NCBI GenBank assembly: GCA_017408885.1
Contig: JAFQTT010000001.1
Coordinates: forward strand, 82,665 to 146,664
DNA: 64,000 bases
Source: Methanocorpusculum sp.
GTDB taxonomy: Archaea > Halobacteriota > Methanomicrobia > Methanomicrobiales > Methanocorpusculaceae
Direction: 5' to 3'
Shown here: one piece after another, positions 41,268-50,139 of the stretch
Layout: each line of letters starts with the position of its first letter
How positions within the stretch are numbered: the first letter of the stretch is position 1
The notes under the pieces: generated by a model
Told to the model about the DNA's origin: nothing
Databases searched by the model: none
The model's input: the letters and a program-made list of their open reading frames with translations, nothing else
Position numbers and translations under genes: made by a program

Positions 41268-42545
41268 ATGGCAGCAGACAAGCCACACATGAACCTTGCC
41301 GTTATCGGTCACATTGACCACGGTAAGTCCACGACTGTCGGTCGTATCCTTTTCGAGACCGGTGTCGTTGCACAGCACGTTCTTGATTCCTACAAGAAAG
41401 AAGCAGAATCCAAGGGTAAGGGCTCTTTTGAGTTTGCATGGGTAATGGACTCCCTCAAGGAGGAACGTGAGCGCGGTATCACTATCGATATTGCACACAA
41501 GAAGTTCGAAACTCCGAAGTACAATTTTACCGTCGTAGACTGTCCAGGTCACCGTGACTTCGTTAAGAACATGATCACTGGTGCATCCCAGGCTGATGCA
41601 GCAATCATCGTCGTTTCCGGAACTGAAGGCCCGATGGAGCAGACCAAAGAGCACGTCTTCCTTTCCAAGACTCTCGGTATCAACCAGATCATCGTTGCAA
41701 TCAACAAGATGGATGCAGTTAACTACTCCGAGGAGAAGTTCAACGAAGCAAAGGACAAGATGTCCAAGCTCATCATGTCCGTTGGTTTCAAGCCATCCGA
41801 GACTCCATTCATCCCAATCTCCGCATTCGTCGGTGACAACATCAAGGAAGCATCCGCAAACACCCCATGGTACAAGGGAACCACTCTCCTTGCAGCACTC
41901 GACAACTTCAAGCAGCCGGACATGCCGACTGACAAGTCCCTCAGACTTCCGATTCAGGACGTTTACACCATCTCTGGTGTTGGAACTGTCCCAGTAGGAC
42001 GTGTCGAGACTGGTATCCTCAAGAAGGGTCAGAAGGTCTCCTTCATGCCAGCAAACGTTACCGGTGAAGTTAAGTCCATCGAAATGCACCACGAAGAATT
42101 CCCAGAGGCAATTCCGGGAGACAACGTTGGTTTCAACGTCCGTGGTATCGCAAAGAACGACGTCCGCCGCGGAGATGTCTGTGGTCCGGTCGAGCACCCG
42201 CCAACAGTTGCAGAGGAATTCACCGCACAGGTCGTTGTCCTTCAGCACCCGTCCGTCCTTTCCGTCGGATACACTCCGGTCTTCCACTGCCACACTTCCC
42301 AGACCGCATGTATGTTCACTGAGCTCAACAAGAAGCTCGACCCACGCTCTGGACAGGTCAAGGAAGAGAACCCGGCATTCCTTAAGGCTGGCGATGCAGC
42401 AATCTGTACCATCACTCCGACCCGCCCGCTCGTTATCGAGACTGCAAAGGAATTCCCACAGCTCGGAAGATTCGCAGTCCGTGATATGGGTATGACTGTC
42501 GCAGCAGGTCTTGTTCTCGCAATCAAGGCAAAGCAGATGAGATAA
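41268..42545 (+). CDS. tuf: Translation elongation factor 1-alpha (EF-Tu homologue)
   Basis: GTPase that delivers aminoacyl-tRNA to the ribosome. The 425-residue protein has the G1 motif [10 protein letters not shown] near residues 14-23, the switch-[18 protein letters not shown] near 66-82, G3 DCPGHRDF near 90-97, G4 NKMDAVN near 145-151 and the domain 2-3 sequence [14 protein letters not shown] near 246-259. The frame extends 22 codons upstream, but the ATG at 41268 ([19 protein letters not shown]) is the family start. Codon use is strongly biased, as for a highly expressed gene. Ribosomal protein S10 follows, the classic archaeal arrangement. Confidence 0.96.
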   Translation: MAADKPHMNLAVIGHIDHGKSTTVGRILFETGVVAQHVLDSYKKEAESKGKGSFEFAWVMDSLKEERERGITIDIAHKKFETPKYNFTVVDCPGHRDFVKNMITGASQADAAIIVVSGTEGPMEQTKEHVFLSKTLGINQIIVAINKMDAVNYSEEKFNEAKDKMSKLIMSVGFKPSETPFIPISAFVGDNIKEASANTPWYKGTTLLAALDNFKQPDMPTDKSLRLPIQDVYTISGVGTVPVGRVETGILKKGQKVSFMPANVTGEVKSIEMHHEEFPEAIPGDNVGFNVRGIAKNDVRRGDVCGPVEHPPTVAEEFTAQVVVLQHPSVLSVGYTPVFHCHTSQTACMFTELNKKLDPRSGQVKEENPAFLKAGDAAICTITPTRPLVIETAKEFPQLGRFAVRDMGMTVAAGLVLAIKAKQMR

Positions 42546-42582
42546 TCTCATCAACACACGAATTTTTTTGGGTGAATATATA

Positions 42583-42891
42583 ATGCAGAAAGCCAGAATA
42601 CGCCTTACGGGAACAGATTATGAGAAAGTGGAGACGGTTTGCAGCCGTATCCGTGAGATTGCAGAGCGTACCGGTGTAAATATGGCTGGACCTATCCCGC
42701 TGCCGACCAAGAGACTCGTTGTCCCAATCAGAAAATCTCCGGATGGAGAAGGTACGGCAACCTGGGACCGCTGGCAGATGAGAGTACACAAGAGACTCAT
42801 CGACCTTGACGCAGATGAGCGTGCACTCCGTCAGCTTATGCGCATTCAGGTTCCAAAAGATATCAGCATCGAGATTGTTCTCGAGAACTAA
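42583..42891 (+). CDS. rps10: 30S ribosomal protein S10
   Basis: Small-subunit ribosomal protein with the typical archaeal length of 102 residues: [20 protein letters not shown] at the start, [20 protein letters not shown] near residues 37-56, [20 protein letters not shown] near 62-81, and the C-terminal [14 protein letters not shown] at 42571-42575 is a ribosome site upstream of the ATG at 42583. An earlier in-frame start at 42568 is unlikely. Co-transcribed with EF-1alpha. Confidence 0.96.
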   Translation: MQKARIRLTGTDYEKVETVCSRIREIAERTGVNMAGPIPLPTKRLVVPIRKSPDGEGTATWDRWQMRVHKRLIDLDADERALRQLMRIQVPKDISIEIVLEN

Positions 42892-42904
42892 AATTGAAAT
42901 TGCG

Positions 42905-42918
42905 GCGGGATTTCCCGC
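42905..42918 (+). terminator. Hairpin terminator after S10
   Basis: GCGGG-ATTT-CCCGC forms a five-pair stem 14 bases after the S10 stop and is followed by ACTATTTCTTTT. It would end the EF-1alpha-S10 operon. The following 120 bases up to the pilin gene hold no feature I can name. Confidence 0.5.
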
Positions 42919-43038
42919 ACTATTTCTTTTACGCTCTTTCGCCTGTATGCCCGCAATGTCTGCGAGGCATGCGGCGGTTACACTGCCTTAGCCTAGGTGT
43001 TTTAGTTTTTATACATTGTTACTTCTAATTTTCAAAAC

Positions 43039-43425
43039 TTAATTATTCTTTAATCCTTCATACAGGATTACTTCATTTCCAAGCGATGTTCTTCCAACAA
43101 TAGTAATATCTGATACTTTGTATGTTCCAAGATAGAGTGCATCTCCTGTCTGCCAAATATCCCATGATTTTTTGTCAATAGTTGTTTTGTCGGTGATGTC
43201 AGAACTTTTTGCATAGATTCTAATCTCATCTTTTAGAAGCGAATCTCCTCCTGCATGATATAGATAATCCTCTGATACTGATTCCTGAAACATAACATAA
43301 GGCATCGACTCTGCTTTATTGGTAATATCTCCTGCGGCAAAAACTGCAAATGTTCCCGCTGCAAGAACCACAATTCCGAATAGCAGAATCGTTGAAAGAA
43401 CAGTTGACACTGCACTGTCCTTCAT
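43039..43425 (-). CDS. Type IV pilin-like protein (fourth of cluster)
   Basis: A 128-residue protein with an archaeal class III signal: a short basic/polar start MKDSAVSTVLSTILLFGIVV with the conserved hydrophobic helix (STVLSTILLFGIVVLAAGTF) that forms the pilus core. The remainder is a small beta-rich globular domain with no cysteine. It is the last of four genes on this strand, overlapping the previous gene by four bases. The processing site is probably before the AVST sequence; this is inferred from family pattern. Confidence 0.78.
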   Translation of the reverse strand: MKDSAVSTVLSTILLFGIVVLAAGTFAVFAAGDITNKAESMPYVMFQESVSEDYLYHAGGDSLLKDEIRIYAKSSDITDKTTIDKKSWDIWQTGDALYLGTYKVSDITIVGRTSLGNEVILYEGLKNN

Positions 43426-44174
43426 ATTTTATCTCCTGTGTAAATCATGTATCTTTTTTCATCAAGCTCAAGACTGGTCTTTCCGGACTTTGATGAAAAC
43501 TCTGCTGTTACTCTATTTCCATTCTGAGATATGTCTGTGTTCAGAAGATTTTCGTATGAATACCTGGTCTCTGTGAAAAGAGTTTCAAAAAGATCTGCTG
43601 CCCACTCTTCATCGGTGGTCACAGAAATCCTGATGGAATCTCCTGATATTGTATGCGAATTGTGTTCCTTAATCTCAATTCCAATTGGAATTGGATTCGA
43701 AGAACCGTATGCAGCATTGCCTGAAAATACAGGTAGATTGAATCTGAGTGTCTCATCTTCAAAGATAATGCGAGGGTACAGAATCCATGCAGCATTTCCA
43801 AAGTCCATTCTCCAAACACCGCCCGCCATAATTCCAAATGAAGATTTCCCGCCTGGCGAATACACAAGAGTTGTAAGTGGCACTGTTTCCCCAAACTCTG
43901 TATAAACCTCTCCGCAGTTTTCGAGCCTGATAGTTCCGGCAGGCAGGGCAAAATATACAGTGGAATCATCCATCTTTTCAGACATAAGTGTAATATCTGA
44001 TAATGCTGATACAGCAGATGATGCCTCTATCTCATATTCGGTTCGAATCTCTTCAGGAACTACAATCAAAGCCCATACACCGGCACAAACCGCCAAAACT
44101 CCCAAAATCATAACCAAGGCAACAACAGATGATGTCGCAGAATCTAAAGAAGTCTTATTGAGAACAGATGACAT
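43422..44174 (-). CDS. Pilin-like envelope protein (third of cluster)
   Basis: A 250-residue protein with one N-terminal hydrophobic helix (SSVVALVMILGVLAVCAGVW, near residues 15-34) preceded by polar residues, then an extracellular beta-rich domain with repeated Gly, Ser and aromatic residues. It resembles large minor pilins of methanogens. Its start lies 31 bases before the stop of the preceding gene, an unusually long overlap, and its end overlaps the next start by four bases (ATGA). No function assigned beyond surface filament or adhesin. Confidence 0.7.
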   Translation of the reverse strand: MSSVLNKTSLDSATSSVVALVMILGVLAVCAGVWALIVVPEEIRTEYEIEASSAVSALSDITLMSEKMDDSTVYFALPAGTIRLENCGEVYTEFGETVPLTTLVYSPGGKSSFGIMAGGVWRMDFGNAAWILYPRIIFEDETLRFNLPVFSGNAAYGSSNPIPIGIEIKEHNSHTISGDSIRISVTTDEEWAADLFETLFTETRYSYENLLNTDISQNGNRVTAEFSSKSGKTSLELDEKRYMIYTGDKI

Positions 44175-44677
44175 TCCCTCCCTCCTTCAAATATATGTCC
44201 AAGATAACTATATTCAATCCTGACCTTTCCCCCGTATTCCATCTGTTCGGGCGTATCTTCAGGATTTACCACCATCAGAAAAGATGAAGGCAGGATTCTC
44301 TTTTTGTTCCAGAACAGCCCTCCGGATTCGATTGCTATCCAAACATCTTCTGCAAGGATGTTATTTGCCTCATATGTGATTTTTACTTCCCGATATGTAC
44401 TTCCTACTTTTTTTCCATGAGATACCGAGACCAGTGCCTTATCTGATATATCAAGAATGTACTGTCTTTTCATCCCTGATACTTCAGCTAAACAGAAGGT
44501 GTCCATGTCTCTTTTAATCCCTTCGAACACGAAGGCTGCCTTCTCATTTTCTTTGATCTCAGCTTCTTTAATCATGTTTGGCAAAGTGGCCGCTGTAACA
44601 AGTGATACAAGAATGATTACAAGGCCTAATACCAGAACAAACCCCAGAATCTCTGAAACTGCATCATCTGATTTCAT
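44144..44677 (-). CDS. Pilin/archaellin-like protein (second of cluster)
   Basis: A 177-residue protein with the typical archaeal pilin N terminus: KSDDAVSEILGFVLVLGLVI, where the signal is cleaved before the aliphatic helix. The remainder (about 140 residues) is predicted to be beta-rich, with one Cys near residue 61 and one near 171. The start overlaps the previous stop by four bases. It is clearly related to its neighbour upstream by the AVSEIL motif. Confidence 0.78.
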   Translation of the reverse strand: MKSDDAVSEILGFVLVLGLVIILVSLVTAATLPNMIKEAEIKENEKAAFVFEGIKRDMDTFCLAEVSGMKRQYILDISDKALVSVSHGKKVGSTYREVKITYEANNILAEDVWIAIESGGLFWNKKRILPSSFLMVVNPEDTPEQMEYGGKVRIEYSYLGHIFEGGRECHLFSIRLL

Positions 44678-45333
44678 GATGCAGCCTCCATCCAGACCTC
44701 ATAGTCCAGAATTGTTATGTCCTTTATTTTGGAAAGTCTCTCTTTCCAGTAATTCTGATTTTCAGAACTGCTGACTGTGAGGTTTGTAATATTTCTAAAA
44801 ATCTCTGAACTTTTGTATGTATAAAATATTGTAATCGGACAGTTTGCTGAAAGTGTCTGCTCCTCTCCGGTAAAACAGATAATCTTCACATTATTTTCAC
44901 TTCCTCTATTTGGAAGGAAAATCATTCCATCATAAAAAACAGCACCTCCTTCTAAAGTGTACCTGTTTTGATTGAGATTTTGGGATTCGGAATTTACTGA
45001 GACAAAGAGTAGTGATGCAGTTTTACTTCCGTTCTCATGGTCAAATGAAAGCTTTCCTCCTTCCTTTATCTGTATTGTACCTGCTTTTCGAAGCATCTCA
45101 GAGTCTGGAAGAAACATTGTCCCGCTATTTTCTCCTCCAAGAATCCATAGTTTATCTATTCCTGTTTTGAGTGACAGAAGAGACTCGCTTAGCTGATTAT
45201 CATATTCTATCTCTGCTGATTTTTCCATCTCAGGCAGAACTGCTGCTGCATATACAGTAATTCCTAAAGCTATGATTCCAAGAATTATGATAAAGGAGAG
45301 TATTTCTGATACTGCCTGATCAGCGGATGACAC
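44674..45333 (-). CDS. Pilin/archaellin-like protein (first of cluster)
   Basis: A 219-residue protein with N terminus SSADQAVSEILSFIIILGII, the hallmark of archaeal pilins. The ectodomain has a central region KLSFDHENGSKTASLLFVSV and a Thr/Ser/Asn-rich stretch, probably a glycosylated surface domain. It heads a tightly overlapping four-gene operon. Assembly genes (PilB- or FlaI-like ATPase and membrane platform) are not in this window, so the proteins must use a machinery encoded elsewhere. Confidence 0.78.
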   Translation of the reverse strand: MSSADQAVSEILSFIIILGIIALGITVYAAAVLPEMEKSAEIEYDNQLSESLLSLKTGIDKLWILGGENSGTMFLPDSEMLRKAGTIQIKEGGKLSFDHENGSKTASLLFVSVNSESQNLNQNRYTLEGGAVFYDGMIFLPNRGSENNVKIICFTGEEQTLSANCPITIFYTYKSSEIFRNITNLTVSSSENQNYWKERLSKIKDITILDYEVWMEAAS

Positions 45334-45429
45334 AATACAATTGATTGTTTTAATCTGTTATCTAATTTTTGGAGTTAAAATATGCACAAAATGTCAACAA
45401 AAAAAAGGATTGCAGAGTATTCCTGACGT

Positions 45430-46791
45430 TTATCCAAACAGAATGCTCTTTGCCTCAGTGTATTCGTACACAAAGTCCATCCCGTTCTCTCTGCCGAAGC
45501 CTGAATTTCCAACGCCGCCAAACGGCATCTCCGGCGGTAAGATGAGGTGTTTATTCACCCACACAACCCCTGCTTTGAGTTCGTCTGCGTATTTGTGGGC
45601 AACAGCTAAGCGGTCAGTCCAGACGGAAGAGCCGAGACCATACTCTGTGCTGTTGGCGATTTCGATTGCCTCGTCATCTGTACTGAACGGAATTACAGAC
45701 ATCACAGGACCGAAGATTTCTTCGGAAACAGCTTCCGGTACGACATTGCACAGAAGTGTCGGGCGATAGAAGTATCCTGTTCCTTCGACGCGCTCTCCGC
45801 CGGTAACCAGTGTTCCTTCCTCCTTGTTCAGAATTTTGGAAACCGCATCAGAAACCGCACGAAGCTGGTTTTCATTGTTCAGCGGCCCCATCTTGTTTCC
45901 AAGCATACCATCTCCAACTGTGAGCTGTTCAATCCGCTCCTTTGCGGCAGAGACAAACTCTGCTTCCAGAGATTCGTGCACTAAAATGCGTTTTGCAGAT
46001 GTACAAACCTGCCCGCAGTTGTAGAATCTGTGGCGTACTGCTGCTGCCGCGGCACGTTTTACGTCTGCAGATTTGGTTACAACAAAAGCATCATTTCCGC
46101 CAAGCTCTAAGTGAACGCGTTTCAGATTACGTCCGGCAGATGCTCCGACCTCGCGTCCTGTTGCTGTTGAGCCTGTAAATGAGACATGACGTACAAGCGG
46201 CTCATCTACCAGAGCGCGTCCTGTTTCTCCTCCATCTCCTGTGATTATCTGAAGGACATCAGTTGGGATTCCTGCCTCATGCAAAGCATTTCCTAAGGCC
46301 TGAACTGTAAGCGGGGCTGTTGTCGAGGGCTTTGCAAGAACCGGATTTCCGCAGGCAAGAGCAGCTCCTGCTTTCCATGCAAAGATAATGGCAGGCATGT
46401 TCCATGGAATAATCGCCGCACAGACACCAACCGGTTTTCTTACCACATTCAGATATCCGTAGTTTGGAAGATTCTGCGCATCACCTCTGATACTGCCGCA
46501 TACGGAGGCATAGTATTCGAAAACATGAGCAGCCCCCATAATTTCGCTTTTAGACTCAGCAAGCGGCTTTCCCTGCTCACGTGTCAGAAGAGAGGCCAGG
46601 GCATCCTGACGCGAGCGGATAAGAGATGCCGCATTGACAAGTTTTACTGCACGAACAGAGGCTGCAGTATTTTCCCATGATTTTGCGGATTCTGCGGCGA
46701 GATTTGCCGCTGCTGAGACATCAGACGCGGAGAATACAGGAAGTGATGAGATATGTTCTCCTGTTGCAGGGTTTCGGACATCGAACATCAT
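45430..46791 (-). CDS. NAD(P)-dependent aldehyde dehydrogenase (succinate-semialdehyde type)
   Basis: A 453-residue aldehyde dehydrogenase oxidising an aldehyde to its acid. It includes PWNMPAIIFAWKAGAALACGN near residues 126-145, VSFTGSTATGREVGASAGRN near 203-222, the general base Glu in HLELGGNDAFVV near 227-238, the catalytic Cys in YNCGQVCTSAKRIL near 255-268, and IFGPVMSVIPF near 363-373. Substrate type is inferred from overall similarity to succinate-semialdehyde or lactaldehyde dehydrogenases and is not certain. Its neighbours are the pilin operon and ogt, with no clear functional link. Confidence 0.88.
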   Translation of the reverse strand: MMFDVRNPATGEHISSLPVFSASDVSAAANLAAESAKSWENTAASVRAVKLVNAASLIRSRQDALASLLTREQGKPLAESKSEIMGAAHVFEYYASVCGSIRGDAQNLPNYGYLNVVRKPVGVCAAIIPWNMPAIIFAWKAGAALACGNPVLAKPSTTAPLTVQALGNALHEAGIPTDVLQIITGDGGETGRALVDEPLVRHVSFTGSTATGREVGASAGRNLKRVHLELGGNDAFVVTKSADVKRAAAAAVRHRFYNCGQVCTSAKRILVHESLEAEFVSAAKERIEQLTVGDGMLGNKMGPLNNENQLRAVSDAVSKILNKEEGTLVTGGERVEGTGYFYRPTLLCNVVPEAVSEEIFGPVMSVIPFSTDDEAIEIANSTEYGLGSSVWTDRLAVAHKYADELKAGVVWVNKHLILPPEMPFGGVGNSGFGRENGMDFVYEYTEAKSILFG

Positions 46792-46828
46792 AATTTGTTA
46801 TACGGCGGATTTGTATTTCAATATGGAG

Positions 46829-47269
46829 TTAGGGGATATTTTTCGAGACCTTCTTTTCCAAAGTGAGCAGAGCTTTTTTGATGTCAATGTCAGGAGAAAA
46901 ACCTCCAAGCCCATCACTGCCCACAACTCTGTGGCACGGAATAATAAGTGGTGTTGGATTTCTGGACATCGCGTTTCCTACAACGCGTGCATGGGTTCCG
47001 ACTGCCTCTGCAATCTCAGCATAGGTTTTTGTTTTCCCGTATGGAATTTTTGAGACCTCGCGATAAATCTTCGCGTAAACAGAATCCCCATCAAGAGCAG
47101 CGGATTTGAGCGGGGTAAAGTCAGTACCTTTTCCTGCAAGAAACTTCGTAAACTGCACAGGGACAAATCCTGTATCTGCGGTTCTTAAAAATCTGACGCG
47201 ATGAACTGTCGTACCATCAAAATCTACTGCGACCTTCCAGAGATTGAATGAACATGAACCTGACTGCAT
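46829..47269 (-). CDS. ogt: Methylated-DNA-protein-cysteine methyltransferase (Ogt)
   Basis: Suicide repair protein that removes methyl groups from O6-methylguanine. The 146-residue protein has the helix-turn-helix region YREVSKIPYGKTKTYAEIAE near residues 66-85, the Asn hinge in RVVGNAMSRNPTP near 96-108, and the active-site IPCHRVVG near 111-118. It lacks the long N-terminal domain of some homologues. ATG at 47269 overlaps the preceding TAA (TAATG), so it is translated with the helicase gene; the frame extends four codons to a TTG, which is unlikely. Confidence 0.92.
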   Translation of the reverse strand: MQSGSCSFNLWKVAVDFDGTTVHRVRFLRTADTGFVPVQFTKFLAGKGTDFTPLKSAALDGDSVYAKIYREVSKIPYGKTKTYAEIAEAVGTHARVVGNAMSRNPTPLIIPCHRVVGSDGLGGFSPDIDIKKALLTLEKKVSKNIP

Positions 47270-49281
47270 TATGAATCCCAAGCGGTAAGAAGAGCCCTGA
47301 CATCTGAAACCGTACAGCGTTTCATCTCTTTCTGCATCCAGGGTGAAACACCTGCAAATATTTCCGGGCTCAAGAACCGCTGGTCTCCTAAAATTAAGAC
47401 ACCCCGATCAGTTTCTGTACGAAGAACTCGCCCTAATGCCTGCATTGATTTGTTAATCGCCGGAAGAGTGTATGCGATAAACTCTCCCTGCTCTCCGAAC
47501 TTGCGTTTGAAGTAGCTGTTTACCATGCGTCGAACAGGCGTAAACGGAGCAAGCGGGAGGCCTATAACCATTGCCGCTGTCATCTGGTCGCCTCTGTAAT
47601 CAAGCCCTTCGCTCCACTTCCCGCCGCATACTGCAAACATTATCCCTGACTTTTTCTTTGATGGAAGGCTTACAAACTCCTTTAGAGCCTCGGTTGCTTC
47701 GGATGACTCACGAGGTTCGATAAAGACCACCTTGTTTCTGATTCTGGAAGCACATGCGTTTGCAAACTGTGTTTGAAGCTGATAGGACGGGAAGTACACA
47801 GCAACATTTCCGGAAAGCTTTGAGAATGCCATGATATAATCTTCAATTGCTTTGGTATTCTCTGCGTTCTGGCGTTTGGAGAATGCGGTTGTGATGTCAG
47901 CGGTTCCAAGAACCATACGGTTTTCCTTCGGGAATGAGTTTGCAAGAGAGATTGTTTCAACCGGCATATCTCCAAAGTAGTATCTGCGGTATGCATCGAC
48001 TGGTGAGAGTGTGCCGCTGATTAGAACAGTTGCCGCGTGCTTGGATGCCAACTCCTGAAGACGGTTTGCAGGATCGATATTTCGAACCTCAAGGGTTACT
48101 GCTTCTGCGTCTTTGGTGTATACAGTAAGAAATGCGGAATCAGTGGATGAACGGTAAAGGCGGATTAAGAATTCACAGAGTTTTTCAATGGCTGTCTCTC
48201 TGAAATCTCCTTTTTCGATGCTCATGTTGTGAAGTGCCTCTTTGATGGCGATTACATCCTCCATCATGTCTTCGGGTTTGTTGTAGAGTGAACCGCGGAT
48301 TATTATGCGGTTGAAAATCTCAGGGTCGAACCAGTCCTCAACTTCTGTTGAACGGCGCAGACCGTCCATGAACTGAGCAATCCTTGGAAGGATGTGACGT
48401 ATTGCTTCACTTCCGCGAACTCTCTCGCGAAGTCCTGCAAGTTCGGATGCGGCAGATTCGATGTCGGACTCGCGGATTCTGATGCTTTCAATGGTTTGAA
48501 CCACATCGCCTAAGTTGTGAGCTTCGTCTAAAAGAAGAATCACATTCTGTTCTTCGCATCCAAGGTTTACGTAGAGCTGTTCGCGGATATCATCGTTGAA
48601 TAAGTGGTAATAATTACAGATGAGAACATCTGCTCCTTTGGCTGCCGAGAGCATCAAATCATATGGGCAGCATCTGCCTGCAAATGCATGGAGTTCCGCA
48701 GGAGTTACAACTTTTTTCTGTGCTGTCTCTGATTTTTTTCTGATATCAGGAGACGGCACCATCCGGCGGCCTCCTTCTTCGGATGGGACAAATACCCTGC
48801 TGTTTACGAAGTACGGGCAGATTAACGGATGGTCCTTGTCCTGCCGTGCAATCTGGTCTCGGATTACTTTGTCCTGAGATGGATCATAAGAACCTCTCTC
48901 TGCTCTCTGCTGCATCAGGGAGGTTGTAAATGCTTTTACTCCTTCGCATCTTCGGTATACATCTCCGTATCCTCCCAGAGGACACATGTTTCCTTTGCCA
49001 ATCAGATATGTAAACTTCAAATCCCGCTGTTTTTTTATGCGGATCATATCAAGTTCGCGGATAAATATTTGAAGCTGGGAGATGGTTCGAACAGCGATTA
49101 TAATTTTTTTGCCGGCTGATTTTGCAAGGAGGGCTGAGACTACACTGGATTTTCCGCTTCCGGTCGGTGCATCAATTAATAGTACGCTGTTATTTGCGGC
49201 TGCGCGTGCAGCGGCTTCCAGCATCTCCTGCTGATTTTTGCGATATCCCTGATATGGAAAGTAATCTGATATGTCCGGCAT
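47269..49281 (-). CDS. XPD/Rad3-like Fe-S DNA helicase
   Basis: A 670-residue superfamily 2 helicase. Motif I is LIDAPTGSGKSSVVSALL near residues 35-52, motif II LLLDEAHNLGDVV near 252-264 (DEAH box), and motif VI GRVLRTETDRGVLILGDQRF near 624-643. The Fe-S domain Cys ligands are in GNMCPLGG near 96, YRRCEG near 109, LICPYF near 156 and GRCCPYD near 205. The family is 5'-3' unwinding and acts in repair; which pathway in this methanogen is unknown. Translationally coupled to ogt, another repair gene. Confidence 0.9.
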   Translation of the reverse strand: MPDISDYFPYQGYRKNQQEMLEAAARAAANNSVLLIDAPTGSGKSSVVSALLAKSAGKKIIIAVRTISQLQIFIRELDMIRIKKQRDLKFTYLIGKGNMCPLGGYGDVYRRCEGVKAFTTSLMQQRAERGSYDPSQDKVIRDQIARQDKDHPLICPYFVNSRVFVPSEEGGRRMVPSPDIRKKSETAQKKVVTPAELHAFAGRCCPYDLMLSAAKGADVLICNYYHLFNDDIREQLYVNLGCEEQNVILLLDEAHNLGDVVQTIESIRIRESDIESAASELAGLRERVRGSEAIRHILPRIAQFMDGLRRSTEVEDWFDPEIFNRIIIRGSLYNKPEDMMEDVIAIKEALHNMSIEKGDFRETAIEKLCEFLIRLYRSSTDSAFLTVYTKDAEAVTLEVRNIDPANRLQELASKHAATVLISGTLSPVDAYRRYYFGDMPVETISLANSFPKENRMVLGTADITTAFSKRQNAENTKAIEDYIMAFSKLSGNVAVYFPSYQLQTQFANACASRIRNKVVFIEPRESSEATEALKEFVSLPSKKKSGIMFAVCGGKWSEGLDYRGDQMTAAMVIGLPLAPFTPVRRMVNSYFKRKFGEQGEFIAYTLPAINKSMQALGRVLRTETDRGVLILGDQRFLSPEIFAGVSPWMQKEMKRCTVSDVRALLTAWDS

Positions 49282-49407
49282 AGATACAATATATTTGTTT
49301 TTGAGTGGTTATTAATCGCCCGATACTACTGTAAGATGAAGAGAATTCCAATCTATGTAATAAGAGAATACTCTGTCACGAAAAATTGTAATTAGGATAT
49401 TTAGAAA

Positions 49408-50139
49408 TCAGATTCCTGAAATCCTTTCCGGATGAGCATATACTGTAAAGCGTCTGTCGCGTGTGAAGCAGATGAGTGTCACCCCGCTTTTTTCAGCAGC
49501 TTCAATTCCGGCAGAAGTTGAAGCTGCACGTGATACAATAATTGGGATTCCGGCGTTTGCTGCCTTGGAGACCATGCCGACAGGCTGTCTTCCCGTACAT
49601 CCAATGACACACTCGGCAGGATTTAGTCCATTAAGTGTCATGAACCCTATTGCTTTATCAACCGTGTTATGTCGTCCTATATCAGAGAACACTGCCGCCT
49701 GTTCGTGGCGATGATAGAGTACTGTGCAGTGAAGACCTCCGGTTTCTCCCCATGCATCTCCATTTAATGCCTCGCGGATTGCAAATATCTCATCAGGTGT
49801 GATACGTGCATCATTGGCTGAAACTGATTCTGCATGTCCCGGGTCAAAACCTCCGGCAGATTCAAGAGCACCATCAACGCAGATAACATCATCCGCCTCT
49901 ACAAAAACATCAGTTCCATCAACCGTTACAGTTAATATCCGCTTTGCAATTCCTGCTGCGACAAAAAATCCGGCTCCAAGTTCAGTTAATGAATCGTTTG
50001 TCGCAACCATGGTGATGTATTTTTTACCATTTAAGTAAAGAGTGATTTTGTCCTCGACTACAACAGGTTCTGTGATTTCCTGAATAGTCTCCTCCTTATA
50101 GCGTACGGCCGGGATTTTTACAATTGCTAAATTATTCAA
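49408..50139 (-). CDS. FdhD-like protein, CXXC motif missing
   Basis: A 243-residue protein of the FdhD family, in which FdhD passes sulfur to the molybdenum or tungsten cofactor of formate dehydrogenase. Recognisable are ETGGLHCTVLYHR near residue 130, the conserved DIGRHNTVDKAIG near 152-164, CTGRQPVGMVSKAANAG near 181-197 and the end FTRDRRFTVYAHPERI. The CGLCG-type cysteine pair of E. coli FdhD is absent; the region before the GRHN motif reads DGALESAGGFDPG. I chose the TTG start at 50139 because GGAGG (50149-50153) lies nine bases upstream; an ATG at 50166 would give a 35-base overlap with CbiZ and no ribosome site. Confidence 0.75.
   Translation of the reverse strand: MNNLAIVKIPAVRYKEETIQEITEPVVVEDKITLYLNGKKYITMVATNDSLTELGAGFFVAAGIAKRILTVTVDGTDVFVEADDVICVDGALESAGGFDPGHAESVSANDARITPDEIFAIREALNGDAWGETGGLHCTVLYHRHEQAAVFSDIGRHNTVDKAIGFMTLNGLNPAECVIGCTGRQPVGMVSKAANAGIPIIVSRAASTSAGIEAAEKSGVTLICFTRDRRFTVYAHPERISGI

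Noticed and set aside
41247..42557. A 436-codon open frame antisense to EF-1alpha
   Set aside because: It mirrors the strongly codon-biased tuf gene, has a Cys/Val/Asp-rich composition unlike a real protein and has no ribosome site. EF-1alpha on the plus strand is certain.
42892..43038. Minus-strand reading of the S10-pilin gap resembling a short protein piece (AACLADIAGIQAKERKR)
   Set aside because: An in-frame stop directly precedes it and it runs into antisense of the S10 gene. With no start it cannot be called a gene or a clear pseudogene.
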